Assembly: GCA_003054665.1 (NCBI GenBank)
Contig: QAYY01000022.1
Coordinates: 1 to 64,000 of the forward strand
DNA length: 64,000 bases
DNA from: Opitutaceae bacterium EW11
Lineage (GTDB): Bacteria > Verrucomicrobiota > Verrucomicrobiia > Opitutales > Opitutaceae
Direction: 5' to 3'
The position numbers were made by a program, and so were the translations under genes. Under the pieces are notes generated by a model. The model was given only the letters and a program-made list of their open reading frames with translations. It searched no databases and was not told the origin of the DNA. Below are positions 1-9,600 of this stretch, piece after piece; within the stretch, counting starts at the first letter, position 1, and each line of letters starts with the position of its first letter.

Positions 1-30
1 CCCAAACTTTGGTGTAGATCCTCCCGCGTC

Positions 31-66
31 CCCCATTCTGCATTCGCCATTCTCCATTCTTCATTA
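31..66. repeat. Low-complexity CATTC-rich spacer repeat
   Basis: This short stretch next to the tRNA consists of irregular copies of CATTCT/CATTC and ends in CATTAGCG. The reverse complement of 22820-22856 inside nasA has the same pattern and the same CATTAGCG end, so it belongs to a dispersed spacer family. No coding potential is seen. Confidence 0.6.
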
Positions 67-81
67 GCGAAGCGCACTGGC

Positions 82-169
82 GGAGAGAGGGGGATTCGAA
101 CCCCCGGTAGGCTGTTACACCTACAACGGTTTAGCAAACCGCCCCTTTCGGCCACTCAGGCATCTCTCC
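82..169 (-). tRNA. tRNA-Ser (anticodon GCT)
   Basis: Read on the minus strand this 88-base segment folds as a class II tRNA. The acceptor strands GGAGAGA and TCTCTCC pair, the anticodon loop carries GCT (bases 133-135 of the plus strand), and there is a long variable arm and a T loop GGTTCGAATCC. The long variable arm and GCT anticodon identify serine. The 3' CCA is not encoded. It stands alone upstream of the spacer repeat and downstream of the chemoreceptor gene. Confidence 0.96.
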
Positions 170-242
170 GGAAGCGTGGGGTGAAGGAAACTTCGGCCTT
201 TGCCGAGCGCAAGGACTTTTCTGAAGAGTCTGCGCCTTCGCT

Positions 243-2147
243 TCAGGCAGGTGTGACAGGGGGAGCGTCCGGTGCGGGCGACTCGGCGATTGCCGATGAC
301 TTCGGCGCGTTTACCGCGACGCCGACTAGGACGGAGAGATCGTGGACGTAGTGCTGCAGCTGTTCGGCTTGGGAGCTCATCGTATGAGCCGCGGCTGACG
401 ATTCCTCGGCGACGGCGGCGTTTCGCTGGACGACTTGGTTCAACGCTTCGATCGCCCGGCTCACTTCGGAAATGCCCGATTTCTGTTCTGTCGACGCGGC
501 CGCCACCTGGCTGATGTACATCGAGAGTTCGCGCGACGCCTCCGAAACCTGGGCGAATTCGGTGTTGGTGGTGCTCGTCTGGACGGCGGCCGTGTTGATC
601 CTGCCGACGCTTCCCTCGATCAGGTTTGTCGTATGTTTGGCGGCTTCAGCCGTCCGCTGAGCGAGGCTCCTGACTTCGTCGGCCACGACGGCGAAGCCCG
701 CTCCGGCCGCGCCGGCGCGGGCCGCTTCGACGGCGGCGTTCAGGGCGAGGAGGTTCGTTTGAAATGCGATTTCGTCGATGGTCTTGACGATCTCCTGCGT
801 CTCTTTGCTTGCGGTCGAAATCTGCTCCATCGAGGTCTTGAGCTCGATCATGCTGGAATTTGCGTTGGAGACCTTCTCGACCGTGGTCACGACGACCGAA
901 TGGGCCTTGCCCAGGTCTTCGGAATTCCGATTCACCATCGACGTGATCTCCTCGACCGCCGAAGCCGTTTCCTCGAGCGCAGAGGCCGATTCGGATGAGC
1001 CTTCCGCGATGTTGCTGCCGGCGGCAGCGACTTCGTTGGCTGAACTCGTCATCTGCTCGGCGGCGGTTTCCAGCCCGGAGATGATCCGCAGAATTGGCCG
1101 TGCGATCTGACGCGCGAGCAACGCGACCACAAACACCACGAGCGCGGTGGCGATCGCTCCGATGACGATGCAGAGGTTCCTCAGATGGACGGCTTCCTCC
1201 AGCATTTGCTCGAGCGGAACGGTGATGACCACGTACCAGGGGGTGCGGCCGATGTTGAAGGGGATACCGATCGCGTAAGCGGGGCGACCGTCCACCAGCG
1301 AACTCACTTCGCCCACGAACTCCTGGCCGGTCTTCTGGCTCTCCAGAATGGGCGAGTCCTTGAGCCGGTCCGCAGCCTTCTTCCCGACCGCGTCGGCCTG
1401 CGGAAACGCGACCAGCGTGCCGTCTGCCGCGACGAGGAAGCCGTATCCAAATCCTCCGACGCGTGCATGGGAAATCAGGCGTTGAAAACTCTCCATCGGC
1501 AGGTCGACGCCGGCGACTCCGACCACTTCGTTGTCGGCGTTGCGGATCGGGGCGCAGAAGCTCACCACCATCACGTCCTTGCCCCCGATCGAGTAGGTGA
1601 ATGGATCGATCACCGCCTCTTGCCCGGACTTCAGCGGCTTCTGGTAGTAGTCGCTGGCTGGAGACGGCTTGTCGTAATCGACGCATCCTTCCAGATGCAG
1701 CCCGCCCACGCGGTTCCAGTACGCCACGTACCGGCCTTGTGCGTCGCTGCCAGGCTTCCCCGCGTAGTCCGCGTCGCGTCCGTCGAGAGCGTTCGGCTCC
1801 CAGACGTTCCAGGCTCCAAGCAGGTCGGGATTCGCTTCCAGGAGTTGGCGAATGAGCTGGTCGACGGCGTTGCGCTCGACGGGGAGCTTGCTCGCCTTGA
1901 GGCCCGAGAGAACTCCGGCGAGATCCCGCGCGACGCCCGCCGCACGGTCCAGTTTGTCTTTCACCTCTCTGGAGTTGGCCACGGCGGTCTCGCGTGTCCG
2001 ATCGATGGAGAGCGCTTTGATCGAGCGCGCGGACGTGCTGGCCACGACGGCCACTGTGACTGCGAACGCCGCGAGGACGGTCCCGCCGATCAGCACGAGC
2101 ATGCGCGTCTGCAGGCCCAGCCGAAACTTCCGCACTTTCGTTTCCAT
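243..2147 (-). CDS. Methyl-accepting chemotaxis protein with periplasmic Cache domain
   Basis: This 634-residue transmembrane chemoreceptor senses a ligand in the periplasm and controls CheA through its cytoplasmic hairpin. A membrane helix lies at about 16-37, a large double-Cache-like domain follows to about 320 and a second helix lies at 324-345. The region after the second helix is too short for a clear HAMP domain. The signalling hairpin contains the classic [15 protein letters not shown] stretch near residues 460-480. The C-terminus is an Ala/Pro tail without an aromatic CheR-tethering pentapeptide, unlike the receptors at 44105 and 54313. The ATG start lies 6 bases after the stop of the outer-membrane protein gene, so the two are probably co-transcribed. 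The ligand cannot be predicted. Confidence 0.93.
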   Translation of the reverse strand: METKVRKFRLGLQTRMLVLIGGTVLAAFAVTVAVVASTSARSIKALSIDRTRETAVANSREVKDKLDRAAGVARDLAGVLSGLKASKLPVERNAVDQLIRQLLEANPDLLGAWNVWEPNALDGRDADYAGKPGSDAQGRYVAYWNRVGGLHLEGCVDYDKPSPASDYYQKPLKSGQEAVIDPFTYSIGGKDVMVVSFCAPIRNADNEVVGVAGVDLPMESFQRLISHARVGGFGYGFLVAADGTLVAFPQADAVGKKAADRLKDSPILESQKTGQEFVGEVSSLVDGRPAYAIGIPFNIGRTPWYVVITVPLEQMLEEAVHLRNLCIVIGAIATALVVFVVALLARQIARPILRIISGLETAAEQMTSSANEVAAAGSNIAEGSSESASALEETASAVEEITSMVNRNSEDLGKAHSVVVTTVEKVSNANSSMIELKTSMEQISTASKETQEIVKTIDEIAFQTNLLALNAAVEAARAGAAGAGFAVVADEVRSLAQRTAEAAKHTTNLIEGSVGRINTAAVQTSTTNTEFAQVSEASRELSMYISQVAAASTEQKSGISEVSRAIEALNQVVQRNAAVAEESSAAAHTMSSQAEQLQHYVHDLSVLVGVAVNAPKSSAIAESPAPDAPPVTPA

Positions 2148-2153
2148 GGACTT

Positions 2154-2897
2154 CTAGAAAGAAGCGTTCAGTTGGATGGCGGCGTAGAGCGTGGTGGAGT
2201 CCGTGCCGTAACCGTAGCCCGAGATCGCCTGGCGTGCGTTGCTGCTCAGGGGAAACGAGAATCCGACCTTCGGCTCCAGCGAAAAGGCCTCGGAGAGCTT
2301 GATCGGCAGCGAAGCGGTGATGTCCCCCGAAAAGAGATCGGTGAACTCCTCGCCCTTGTCGTTCACCCCCATGTAGCGGTCCTTGAATACGATTCCCGCG
2401 TTTGCGGCCAGATTCAGGGATACCGAGGGCGAAAACTCGAAGCCGTGCGACACGCCGATCTGGAAATAGGCGCCCTTTCCGTAGGTGGTGTCGACATAGA
2501 GACTGGCCGTGGGAGTGAGGGGCACTTCCTTCAACGCTGCCGTGAGATAGATCTCGTCGCTGTCGTCTCCACCGCGGACGCCGAAATGATTCCAGCCGAC
2601 GTTGAAGTCGGTCTTCGCGGCCGACCACGCCCAGTTCACCGTGCCGTCGACCTCATTGAGCCGTTTCGTATCGAAATCGTAGTTGTGCCAGAGCGTGCCG
2701 GTGAACCCGCCGATCGTGGCGTTTGCGGTGGATTGCCAAACCGGTCCCGTGCTGAACCGGAGTCCTCTCCACATATAACGCGTCCAAACGCCGGTGTTTC
2801 CGGAATAGGAGATGTCCGAGGCGAAGCCTGATGGCGCAAGCGCGACACAGGCCACAGCGACCAATGAAAGCAAGTGCGAGGGGCGGGGTATGAACAT
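2154..2897 (-). CDS. Putative outer-membrane beta-barrel protein (TorF-like porin)
   Basis: This 247-residue protein has a Sec signal peptide (hydrophobic stretch at about 8-26, cleavage probably after GFA). The rest is made of alternating-hydrophobicity beta strands and ends in phenylalanine (NASF), the usual C-terminal signature of BAM-inserted barrels. The opening strand YSGNTGVWTRYMWRGLRFS resembles the start of TorF-family putative porins. It is the first gene of a two-gene unit with the chemoreceptor downstream. A role in taking up the attractant sensed by that receptor is possible but is inference from adjacency only. Confidence 0.7.
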   Translation of the reverse strand: MFIPRPSHLLSLVAVACVALAPSGFASDISYSGNTGVWTRYMWRGLRFSTGPVWQSTANATIGGFTGTLWHNYDFDTKRLNEVDGTVNWAWSAAKTDFNVGWNHFGVRGGDDSDEIYLTAALKEVPLTPTASLYVDTTYGKGAYFQIGVSHGFEFSPSVSLNLAANAGIVFKDRYMGVNDKGEEFTDLFSGDITASLPIKLSEAFSLEPKVGFSFPLSSNARQAISGYGYGTDSTTLYAAIQLNASF

Positions 2898-2904
2898 AGC
2901 TTAC

Positions 2905-2931
2905 TGATCGACCCGGCCACCAACGACTTGA
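2905..2931 (-). promoter_or_regulatory. Weak sigma-28-like promoter before the OMP-MCP unit
   Basis: On the minus strand TCAAG is followed after exactly 14 bases by GTCGATCA, close to the sigma-28 pattern TAAAG-N14-GCCGATAA. The -10 element ends 8 bases before the OMP start codon, so the leader would be extremely short. It is less perfect than the two promoters at 50654 and 60853. Confidence 0.35.
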
Positions 2932-3127
2932 AGCAAAATGGGGCGAAATGCAGAGAAATTTTGTGCTCTTCCGAACGGTTGCGGACGGCGCCTGTGCCGG
3001 GCGGAATCCCGGCAGGATCGGGCAACGGCGACGGTTTGGCTCTTGGGAACCCCAGAAGTTTTTTCTAAGGATACGCCCGCCAGCGTGTCTTTTTCGGTGG
3101 AGGCACTTCGCCTCCGTTGCCCTAACC

Positions 3128-3712
3128 ATGGAATCCTCGGTGTTCGAACGCACGCCATCGCTCCCCGGACCCGGAGAACCGTCCGGCGAGCAGGCTGCGG
3201 CCGGAGCGAAAACGGGCTTTTCGAGTATCGTCGCGTTGTTCGAAACGGAGGAGAGCCCGCTTTTGCGGTTTGCGATCGGTTTGGTGGGACGCCGGAGCGT
3301 AGCGGAAGAGTTGGTACAAGAGACGTTTCTCCGGCTTCACCCGATCTGGAACGAAGTGGAGAACCCGCGCGGCTGGCTCTATCGCAGCCTGCGCAATCTC
3401 GCCCTCAATCACCTTCGCGATCACGCCAGGGAGACCGAACTGAGCGACACGTCCGCCACCACGGAGGAGAGCCTTCCCGTCGAGGTGCTTGGGAGGAACG
3501 AAGCGGTCGGGACTGTCCGGCTTCTGTTATCCGAGATGCCCGACGAGGACCGGCGCCTGGTCGAACTGAAATACCGTGAGAATCTGAAGTACGAGGAGAT
3601 CAGCCGGCGCACCGGACTGAGTGTAGGGAATGTCGGATACCGGCTGCACCACGTTTTGAAATCGTTGGCCGACAGCCTGCGCCGCGCCGGCATCGAAGGG
3701 AGCCAAGGATGA
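3128..3712 (+). CDS. ECF-family RNA polymerase sigma factor
   Basis: This 194-residue sigma-70-family factor of ECF size recruits RNA polymerase to alternative promoters. Region 2 is visible around SVAEELVQETFLRL and PRGWLYRSLRNLALNHLRD. Region 4 carries a helix-turn-helix around KYEEISRRTGLSVGNVGYRLHH. The frame is open further upstream, but the ATG at 3128 gives the normal length and begins just before the conserved part. Its stop overlaps an ATG (ATGA at 3709-3712), and the operon continues with a VWA protein and a giant envelope protein. No zinc-finger anti-sigma gene is adjacent, so the membrane-spanning VWA protein may fill that role (inference). Confidence 0.9.
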   Translation: MESSVFERTPSLPGPGEPSGEQAAAGAKTGFSSIVALFETEESPLLRFAIGLVGRRSVAEELVQETFLRLHPIWNEVENPRGWLYRSLRNLALNHLRDHARETELSDTSATTEESLPVEVLGRNEAVGTVRLLLSEMPDEDRRLVELKYRENLKYEEISRRTGLSVGNVGYRLHHVLKSLADSLRRAGIEGSQG

Positions 3713-3843
3713 ATAACGCACTTTTACGAGCCATCGAAGGCCCTCCCGGAGGGCGGACCTCGTTGTCCGCCGTCATGCGCAAAACCGCCGCGCAGCAGGA
3801 CGGAGCAACGGCCAACAAGATCACGAAAGGAGGCAACCCATGA
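3709..3843 (+). CDS. Possible 44-residue translationally coupled ORF
   Basis: A 44-codon frame starts at an ATG that overlaps the sigma factor stop (ATGA). It ends in a TGA that overlaps the ATG of the VWA gene (ATGA at 3840-3843). No family is recognised and no signal or membrane segment is seen. Its middle is formed by a palindromic spacer hairpin (3752-3771), so it could be a chance frame in an intergenic repeat. The double stop-start overlap is the only argument that it is translated, perhaps merely to carry ribosomes to the next gene. Confidence 0.35.
   Translation: MNNALLRAIEGPPGGRTSLSAVMRKTAAQQDGATANKITKGGNP
3752..3771. repeat. Palindromic hairpin (GGCGGAC/GTCCGCC)
   Basis: A perfect 7-bp stem with a 6-base loop lies between the sigma factor and VWA genes. 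It is similar in layout to the hairpins at 18854-18936 (a GC-rich stem beginning GGGCG, a short loop, and a position between genes). It is probably one member of a dispersed REP-like family. Confidence 0.55.
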
Positions 3844-6548
3844 ATCACGACGAAGGAACTTCGGATATGCAGACTTGGATCGAGCCCGAACTCGAGGCCC
3901 GCGTGGTAGCGTGGGTATCGGGCGAGGCTTCCGCTTTTGAAATCGCCGACCTCGAACGCCTCACCCGCGAAAAGCCGGAACTCGCGGTTTTCAGGCGTCG
4001 AATCGAAGCCGTGCGAGGCCTTGTCGCCGAGGCGGTCCGCCCCGAACAGGCTCCTCTCCGACTTTCCCAGGATCGCCGTGCAACACTGCTTGCGTCGCTG
4101 GGCGGCGGAGGACCGGAATCCGGTCAACCCACGGGCGCTCCCAAACCGGCCGTCTTTCCGGCCCCGCAGAAACGGCGCCGCTGGCGCGGGTATCCCGCTT
4201 GGCTTCTGACGCTCGCGGCATGCGTCTGCTTCGGGTTGTTCGTCTGGGTCGTGTTTCCGCCGATGATTCAGAGCAGGGCGAAACGGTCCGCGCGCGAGGT
4301 CTTGGCGAGCGAAATGCTCGGCGTTGTCGACCGGGGCGTTGCCGACGCCGGATTGACCCAGCGCAGAGCTTCCGAGGAAGTGTCCCGGACGAAGCGGGAG
4401 GCCGAAGCGAAAGCCAAGTTCGATGCCAATCTGCGCTTCAGGGCAGAGGCCGACGCTGCGAATCGCCTCCAGAAAGGGCAAAAAACGTTCTCAGTCCCTT
4501 CCGCGGCGCTTGCCGCGCCGAAAGGGACGGAGCGCCAGAGCTACTCTTATTTCACCCCGGCGGGTGCGCCGGCGCCGAGTTCGCCGGCGGTTGCTTCTCT
4601 CGGGGCGGACAAACTCGCGCTCAAAGATTCGATCGGCGAAACGGAAATCCAAGGGGGCAGAGCTCGGACGCTGCGCGAATCGTCGGTCATTGCTTCCGAG
4701 GGAGGCGCGAACGTCATGAGCTACGGAGCACGTCGGGCTGGCACAGGGGCGTTTCAGGACGGACGGGAAAACCTCGCGGCGCCCTTGGTCGCCAAGGAAA
4801 TCTCCAGCGGATACATCACTGCGCCCGGCCAAACGGAAATGCCGACGGCGGGCGGGATTCAGGACTCCAGCAGCGTGGATTACTACAATGTGCCGAGGGG
4901 CACCGCGAATGCGGAAGCCCGAAAGCAGAACGTCTGGGCATCAACCCGGCAGCTTGCGGCAGACGCGCCTAACTCGGATTCTGATCTGCTTGCGAACGGT
5001 CCCGCTCGGAATTCGGCTTCCTTTGACGTCAACTCGGCAGGCGCGCAGCAGGTCCAGCAGCCTGACGCAACGGGTCAGCTTCCGTCCACGCAGGTGGCCG
5101 AAGCCGTCGAATTGTCGCAATTCACGGTGCAATCTGCGGCGGGACAGGAGCCGGTTGCGGCGGCGAAAGATCAGTCCGATCTGAAGGTCCAGCACCAGAC
5201 GCCTCCGATGGTGTCGCGGGACGAAATAAGCGCGGCGAAAGAACCCGTATCCACGTTCTCCCTGCACGTGAGCGATGTCTCGTTCCGCCTGGCCCAGGCG
5301 GCTCTGGCGCGCGGCGAATTGCCGGACCCGGTGGGCATCCGGCCGGAGGAGTTCTACAACGCCTTCAGCTATGGCGATCCTGCCCCGACGATGGCGGAGC
5401 GCATCTCCTGCCACATCGAGCAGTCGGCGCATCCCACGCTGCAGCAGCGCAATCTCGTGCGGCTGGCAATGAAGGTGCCGGCCACGGGGCGGGGCGCCCA
5501 GCAGCCGCTGCAGCTCACCGTGTTGCTCGACACGTCCGGCTCTATGGAACGTGAAGATCGCGCTGCCTCGGTCCGCAGCGCGATGTCGGTGCTCGTCTCG
5601 CTGCTCGGACCGAACGACCGTCTGACGCTGATCGGCTTTGCCCGGCAGCCCCGCCTGCTCGCGGAGCAGGTGCCGGGCGACCAGGCCGCGGGAGTGCTTG
5701 ACGCGATCTCCCGGACGCCGGCCGAAGGGGGAACCAATCTCGAGGAGGCGCTGCGACTGGGAGGCGAGCTTGCCGAGCGCGATTTCCAGGAGGGAGCCCA
5801 GAACCGGATCGTTTTGCTGACCGACGGCGCTGCGAACCTGGGCAATGCCGATCCGGCGGCGCTCGCCGCCCGGGTGGAGACACTCCGCCAACAGGGAATC
5901 GCGTTCGACGCTTGCGGGGTGGGGCTCGACGGCATCGACGACGCCATGCTCGAGAACCTCACGCGCAAGGGCGACGGACGGTATTACGTTCTGGATACGC
6001 CGGAGGCGGCGGATGCGGGTTTTGCACGGCAGCTGGCGGGCGCCTTCCGCCCCGCCGCCGAAAACGTGAAGGTGCAGGTGCGTTTTAATCCCGCCCGGGT
6101 CGGCCGCTATCAGTTGATCGGTTTCGAGCAACATCGCCTCAACGAGGAGGATTTCCGCAACGACCAGGTGGACGCCGCCGAACTAGCGGCGGAGGAAGCT
6201 GCGGTCGCCCTCTATCAGGTCGAGGTTCTTCCCCAGGGAGAAGGCGAACTCGGCGAAGTGTACGTGCGGTTCCGCGATGCGGCGACGGGCAACATGGTCG
6301 AGAGGTCGTGGACGTTGAGCTACGACCCGAACGTGCGGCCGTTCGACCGGGCCTCGTCGTCGATGCAACTCGCCGGTGCGGCGGCCCTGCTTGCCGAGAA
6401 TCTCCAAGGCGGCCCGGCAGGCGCAGCCGTGCGTCTCGAAGAGCTGGCGCCGGTGATGAATTCATTGCGGGCACATTACGCCCACGAGAGCCGAGTTCAG
6501 GACCTAGCCACGATGTACCAGCAGCTGCGGCGGATCCGCGGCGAGTGA
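3840..6548 (+). CDS. VWA-domain membrane protein, YfbK-like
   Basis: This 902-residue protein has a cytoplasmic N-terminal segment, one membrane helix at about 118-141 and a long low-complexity linker. A von Willebrand A domain spans roughly 558-735 with an intact MIDAS motif (DTSGS, Asp at 564), and a C-terminal domain of the YfbK/DUF3520 type follows. The start is supported by a strong AAAGGAGG site 6 bases upstream. The N-terminal part next to the sigma factor gene, followed by one helix, has the topology of an anti-sigma factor, but no HxxxCxxC zinc motif is seen. The linker contains ELSQFTVQS, which resembles the linker of Opitutaceae TonB receptors. The protein is probably anchored in the inner membrane with the VWA part in the periplasm. 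Its function is unknown. Confidence 0.85.
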   Translation: MNHDEGTSDMQTWIEPELEARVVAWVSGEASAFEIADLERLTREKPELAVFRRRIEAVRGLVAEAVRPEQAPLRLSQDRRATLLASLGGGGPESGQPTGAPKPAVFPAPQKRRRWRGYPAWLLTLAACVCFGLFVWVVFPPMIQSRAKRSAREVLASEMLGVVDRGVADAGLTQRRASEEVSRTKREAEAKAKFDANLRFRAEADAANRLQKGQKTFSVPSAALAAPKGTERQSYSYFTPAGAPAPSSPAVASLGADKLALKDSIGETEIQGGRARTLRESSVIASEGGANVMSYGARRAGTGAFQDGRENLAAPLVAKEISSGYITAPGQTEMPTAGGIQDSSSVDYYNVPRGTANAEARKQNVWASTRQLAADAPNSDSDLLANGPARNSASFDVNSAGAQQVQQPDATGQLPSTQVAEAVELSQFTVQSAAGQEPVAAAKDQSDLKVQHQTPPMVSRDEISAAKEPVSTFSLHVSDVSFRLAQAALARGELPDPVGIRPEEFYNAFSYGDPAPTMAERISCHIEQSAHPTLQQRNLVRLAMKVPATGRGAQQPLQLTVLLDTSGSMEREDRAASVRSAMSVLVSLLGPNDRLTLIGFARQPRLLAEQVPGDQAAGVLDAISRTPAEGGTNLEEALRLGGELAERDFQEGAQNRIVLLTDGAANLGNADPAALAARVETLRQQGIAFDACGVGLDGIDDAMLENLTRKGDGRYYVLDTPEAADAGFARQLAGAFRPAAENVKVQVRFNPARVGRYQLIGFEQHRLNEEDFRNDQVDAAELAAEEAAVALYQVEVLPQGEGELGEVYVRFRDAATGNMVERSWTLSYDPNVRPFDRASSSMQLAGAAALLAENLQGGPAGAAVRLEELAPVMNSLRAHYAHESRVQDLATMYQQLRRIRGE

Positions 6549-6607
6549 TTGCCGGCTCCCGCGCCGGAGGCGGCGCGGCATGCCCATTCCAACTTCATAC
6601 ATATCCC

Positions 6608-9600
6608 ATGCACGCGAGCACGTTGATCGGAGGAGCCGCCCGGCGGCTGTGTAGTGTCGCCGCAATTGCGATTGCGATTGCGAGTGCAGCTGCGGCTCTG
6701 GCCGCAGCGAAACCCACCCCGGAGAGCGCGACCAGCACGACCACTCTTGCGCCCGATGCGGGGCGCATGGTCGTCGATGTGAAAGGTGTGCCTCCGCCTC
6801 CGCCGCTTTTCTATTCCGCGGCGGCGGAGCAGTCGGTGCGGCTCTCTGCCGCGGAGGTCGTGACCGAGGCTCGAGTAAGGCTTCACGTCGTGCAGGGCCG
6901 GCCCGAGCTGTTGACGCTCGGGTTGTCGGGCGAAGGCGAGGTGGTCGGCATCACCGGAGCCGCCCTGAAAGACTGGTCGGTGCGCCAGATCGCGGGAGCG
7001 ACCGGGGGGCGGCTGATCGATCTTCGCCCGCAGTTCGTTACCGGCCAACCCGAGTCGCGTGATTTTGAATACGTGATACTGGTGCGCCGGAACCAACTCG
7101 CGATTCCGGGAAATCTGCCGGTCGCGCTCGTTACGCCGGGCGACGCGGTGGGTTTTGCCTCGCAGATCGCGTTGCGGGCCGACGACGCGATCGACCTCCG
7201 GGTGGTTTCAGCCTCGGGGCTGGTAGCGGTCGGCGAAACCGCGGGTACGCGGGATGTGCAGCGGTATTATGGAACGGGCGACGCGAGGCTCGAGGTGAAG
7301 CTTGCGCGGCGAGGCGCTTCCCAAGCCGACGCGGAGCTGGTGGGCGCCCAACTGGTGGGAAAACTCACCGACGGCGCGAGCAGCGTGGATTTCCATTTGC
7401 GAGGACAACTCCGAGCGCAAAAGGCGGGCGCTCGTTTGCGCGTCCTGTCCGGGCACGCGGCGCTGAGCGAGGGTGCGGCCGGAGACGGCTGGCATGTCGA
7501 GCTTTCTCCGGCGGGCGACGATGGAGCAGGCTACGATCTGGTCAGCGATCGCGCTGGGGTTTTCGCGGTGGACGTCGCGCTCGCGGCGGAGGTCCGGGAG
7601 AATGGCGATTGGCGCCAGCTGGAGTTTTCCATGCCGGCCGGCGCGGTGGTGCCGGTGGTGATCGAAGGCTTGGGCGCAGACGCGACGTTCAAACCGGATT
7701 CGGCCATCGTGCCAGTTGCGGTGGGCGAGACCTGGCAGGGATTCCTCCCCGCTGACGGCGCTGCCTCGCTTGCGTGGCGCAGAACGCGCGAAGCCGGCGA
7801 GGGCACGTTGTTTTTCAGCACGACGGAGCAGACGGAGGTCCGTGTGGGCGTGGGTTTGCTGAGGCAGGCGTCGAGCCTGACGATGCGGGTTCTGCAGGGG
7901 AAACTGTCCGGGCTGCGTTGCCGGTTGGAAGGCCCCGGCGAGATTCTCGGCGTCGACGGCAACAACATCGTGGGCTGGAAACTGGTGCCGGGGCAGGGCG
8001 GACGCTGGCTCGAGGTGCGCTTCAGCCGTCCCGTGGAGACGGAGGGTTCGCTGGTCGTCCGCAGCCAGGCCGAACTCGGCGCGTATCCGGCGCGGGCGGA
8101 GCCGCTGCGGCTGGTTCCCGAGGGAGTCGTGCGCCACTCGGGCTTTCTGCGCGTGGCGAACACCGGAGCAGTGAGGTTGGAGCTGGCGGATGTCTCCGGA
8201 ATGATGCAGCTGGCTCCGGCGCAGTTTCCGGGCGGTCCGATCGATGCGGGCTCGAAACAGGTGTTTGTCTACCGGTTTCCCTCCGCGAGCTATGCGTACC
8301 GTGTACTCGCCAGCCAGATACAGCCCGAGGTCGGCGTTTCCCAGATCGCTCTTTACCAGCTTGGCGAAACCGATCGCGCGATCGCCGCGAGCCTGGAGCT
8401 GGACGTGCGCGAAGCGCCGCTGAAGGACTGGACGATCCAGATTCCCGACGACTACACCGTCGTGTCGGTCGTCGGCGAGCGGGTGGCGGACTACCTGGTG
8501 GAGTCTGTCGCCAACGGCGGCTACCGGGCCCTGAAGGTCATGTTTTCCGAGCCGATCGAGAGCCGGCAGCTGGTTGAGCTGAGACTGGAGAAGAATCAGC
8601 CCGCTGCGGCGGGAGATTGGCAGCTTCGGCCGCTGCGTTTCCCAGGCGCCAAAACGGTGCGCGGGCATGTTGCCGCGGTGTCGACGCCGGGTTACCGAGT
8701 GGCGCCGGCCCGGGTGGATCGTCTCGTCGAGATACCGCTGAGCTTTTTCCCGAATCAGGTCCCGGGACTGCAGCAGGCGTGGCGGTTGCGCGAAGCGGAT
8801 TGGAGCGCCGACGTGAAGATCGAGGCCTTGGGTCAGAGCATTCAGGCCGACGTCTTCCATCTTTATTCGGTCAAGGAAGGCGTCGTCTACGGCAGCGTGC
8901 TCTTGAACTATTTTGTGGTCGGCGCGCCGGCGAGCGAGTGGCGGCTCGAAGTGCCGGCCGGCTTGGGCAACATCGATGTCGTTGGCCAGAACGTGCGGCG
9001 CGACTGGCGGCGAGAGGGGGACCAAGTGGTGGTTTCGCTGCATCAGCCGGTGTTGGGGGCGGCGACTCTTCTCGTGACGTTCCAGCAACCGATGAGCGCG
9101 CGGGGCGGTAGCATCCGTCCGGGCGAAGTCCGCCCGTTGGGTGTGCAGGCGGAACGCGGATTCCTGGAGATCGTTAGTCCGCTTCAGGTGAAGAACGCCG
9201 TGCGCGTTTCCGAAGGTGGCCTCTTGAAACTCGAGCCGGGAGAGCTTCCGGCGGAATTCCGGCTGCTCTCCACGTCGCCGGCTCTGGCCGTCTATCAGTA
9301 CACTGCGCGGCCGTTCAACTTGGAGATGGGGATCGAGTGGTATGCACCCGGCGAGACCGTGGATCAGATCGTCGATTTTGCGAAGCTGACCAGCCAGATC
9401 TCGCGGGATGGCCAGGTGGTGACGGACGTCCAATATTATGTGAAAACTCGCGGTCGGAAGGCGCTGCGGATGGTTCTCCCGCCGGGCGTGAAGCTCTGGG
9501 AGGCGCGTGTCGACAACGAGGTGACGAACGCGCGCGTCGACGGGGAGCAGACGTTGGTCCCGCTCTCGGCGAAGCTGAATCCGAACGAGCCCGTGGCCGT

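Noticed and set aside
646-2628. Long Arg-rich minus-strand frame overlapping the chemoreceptor and OMP genes
   Set aside because: Composition is that of a frame-shifted read of the real genes; no domain is visible.
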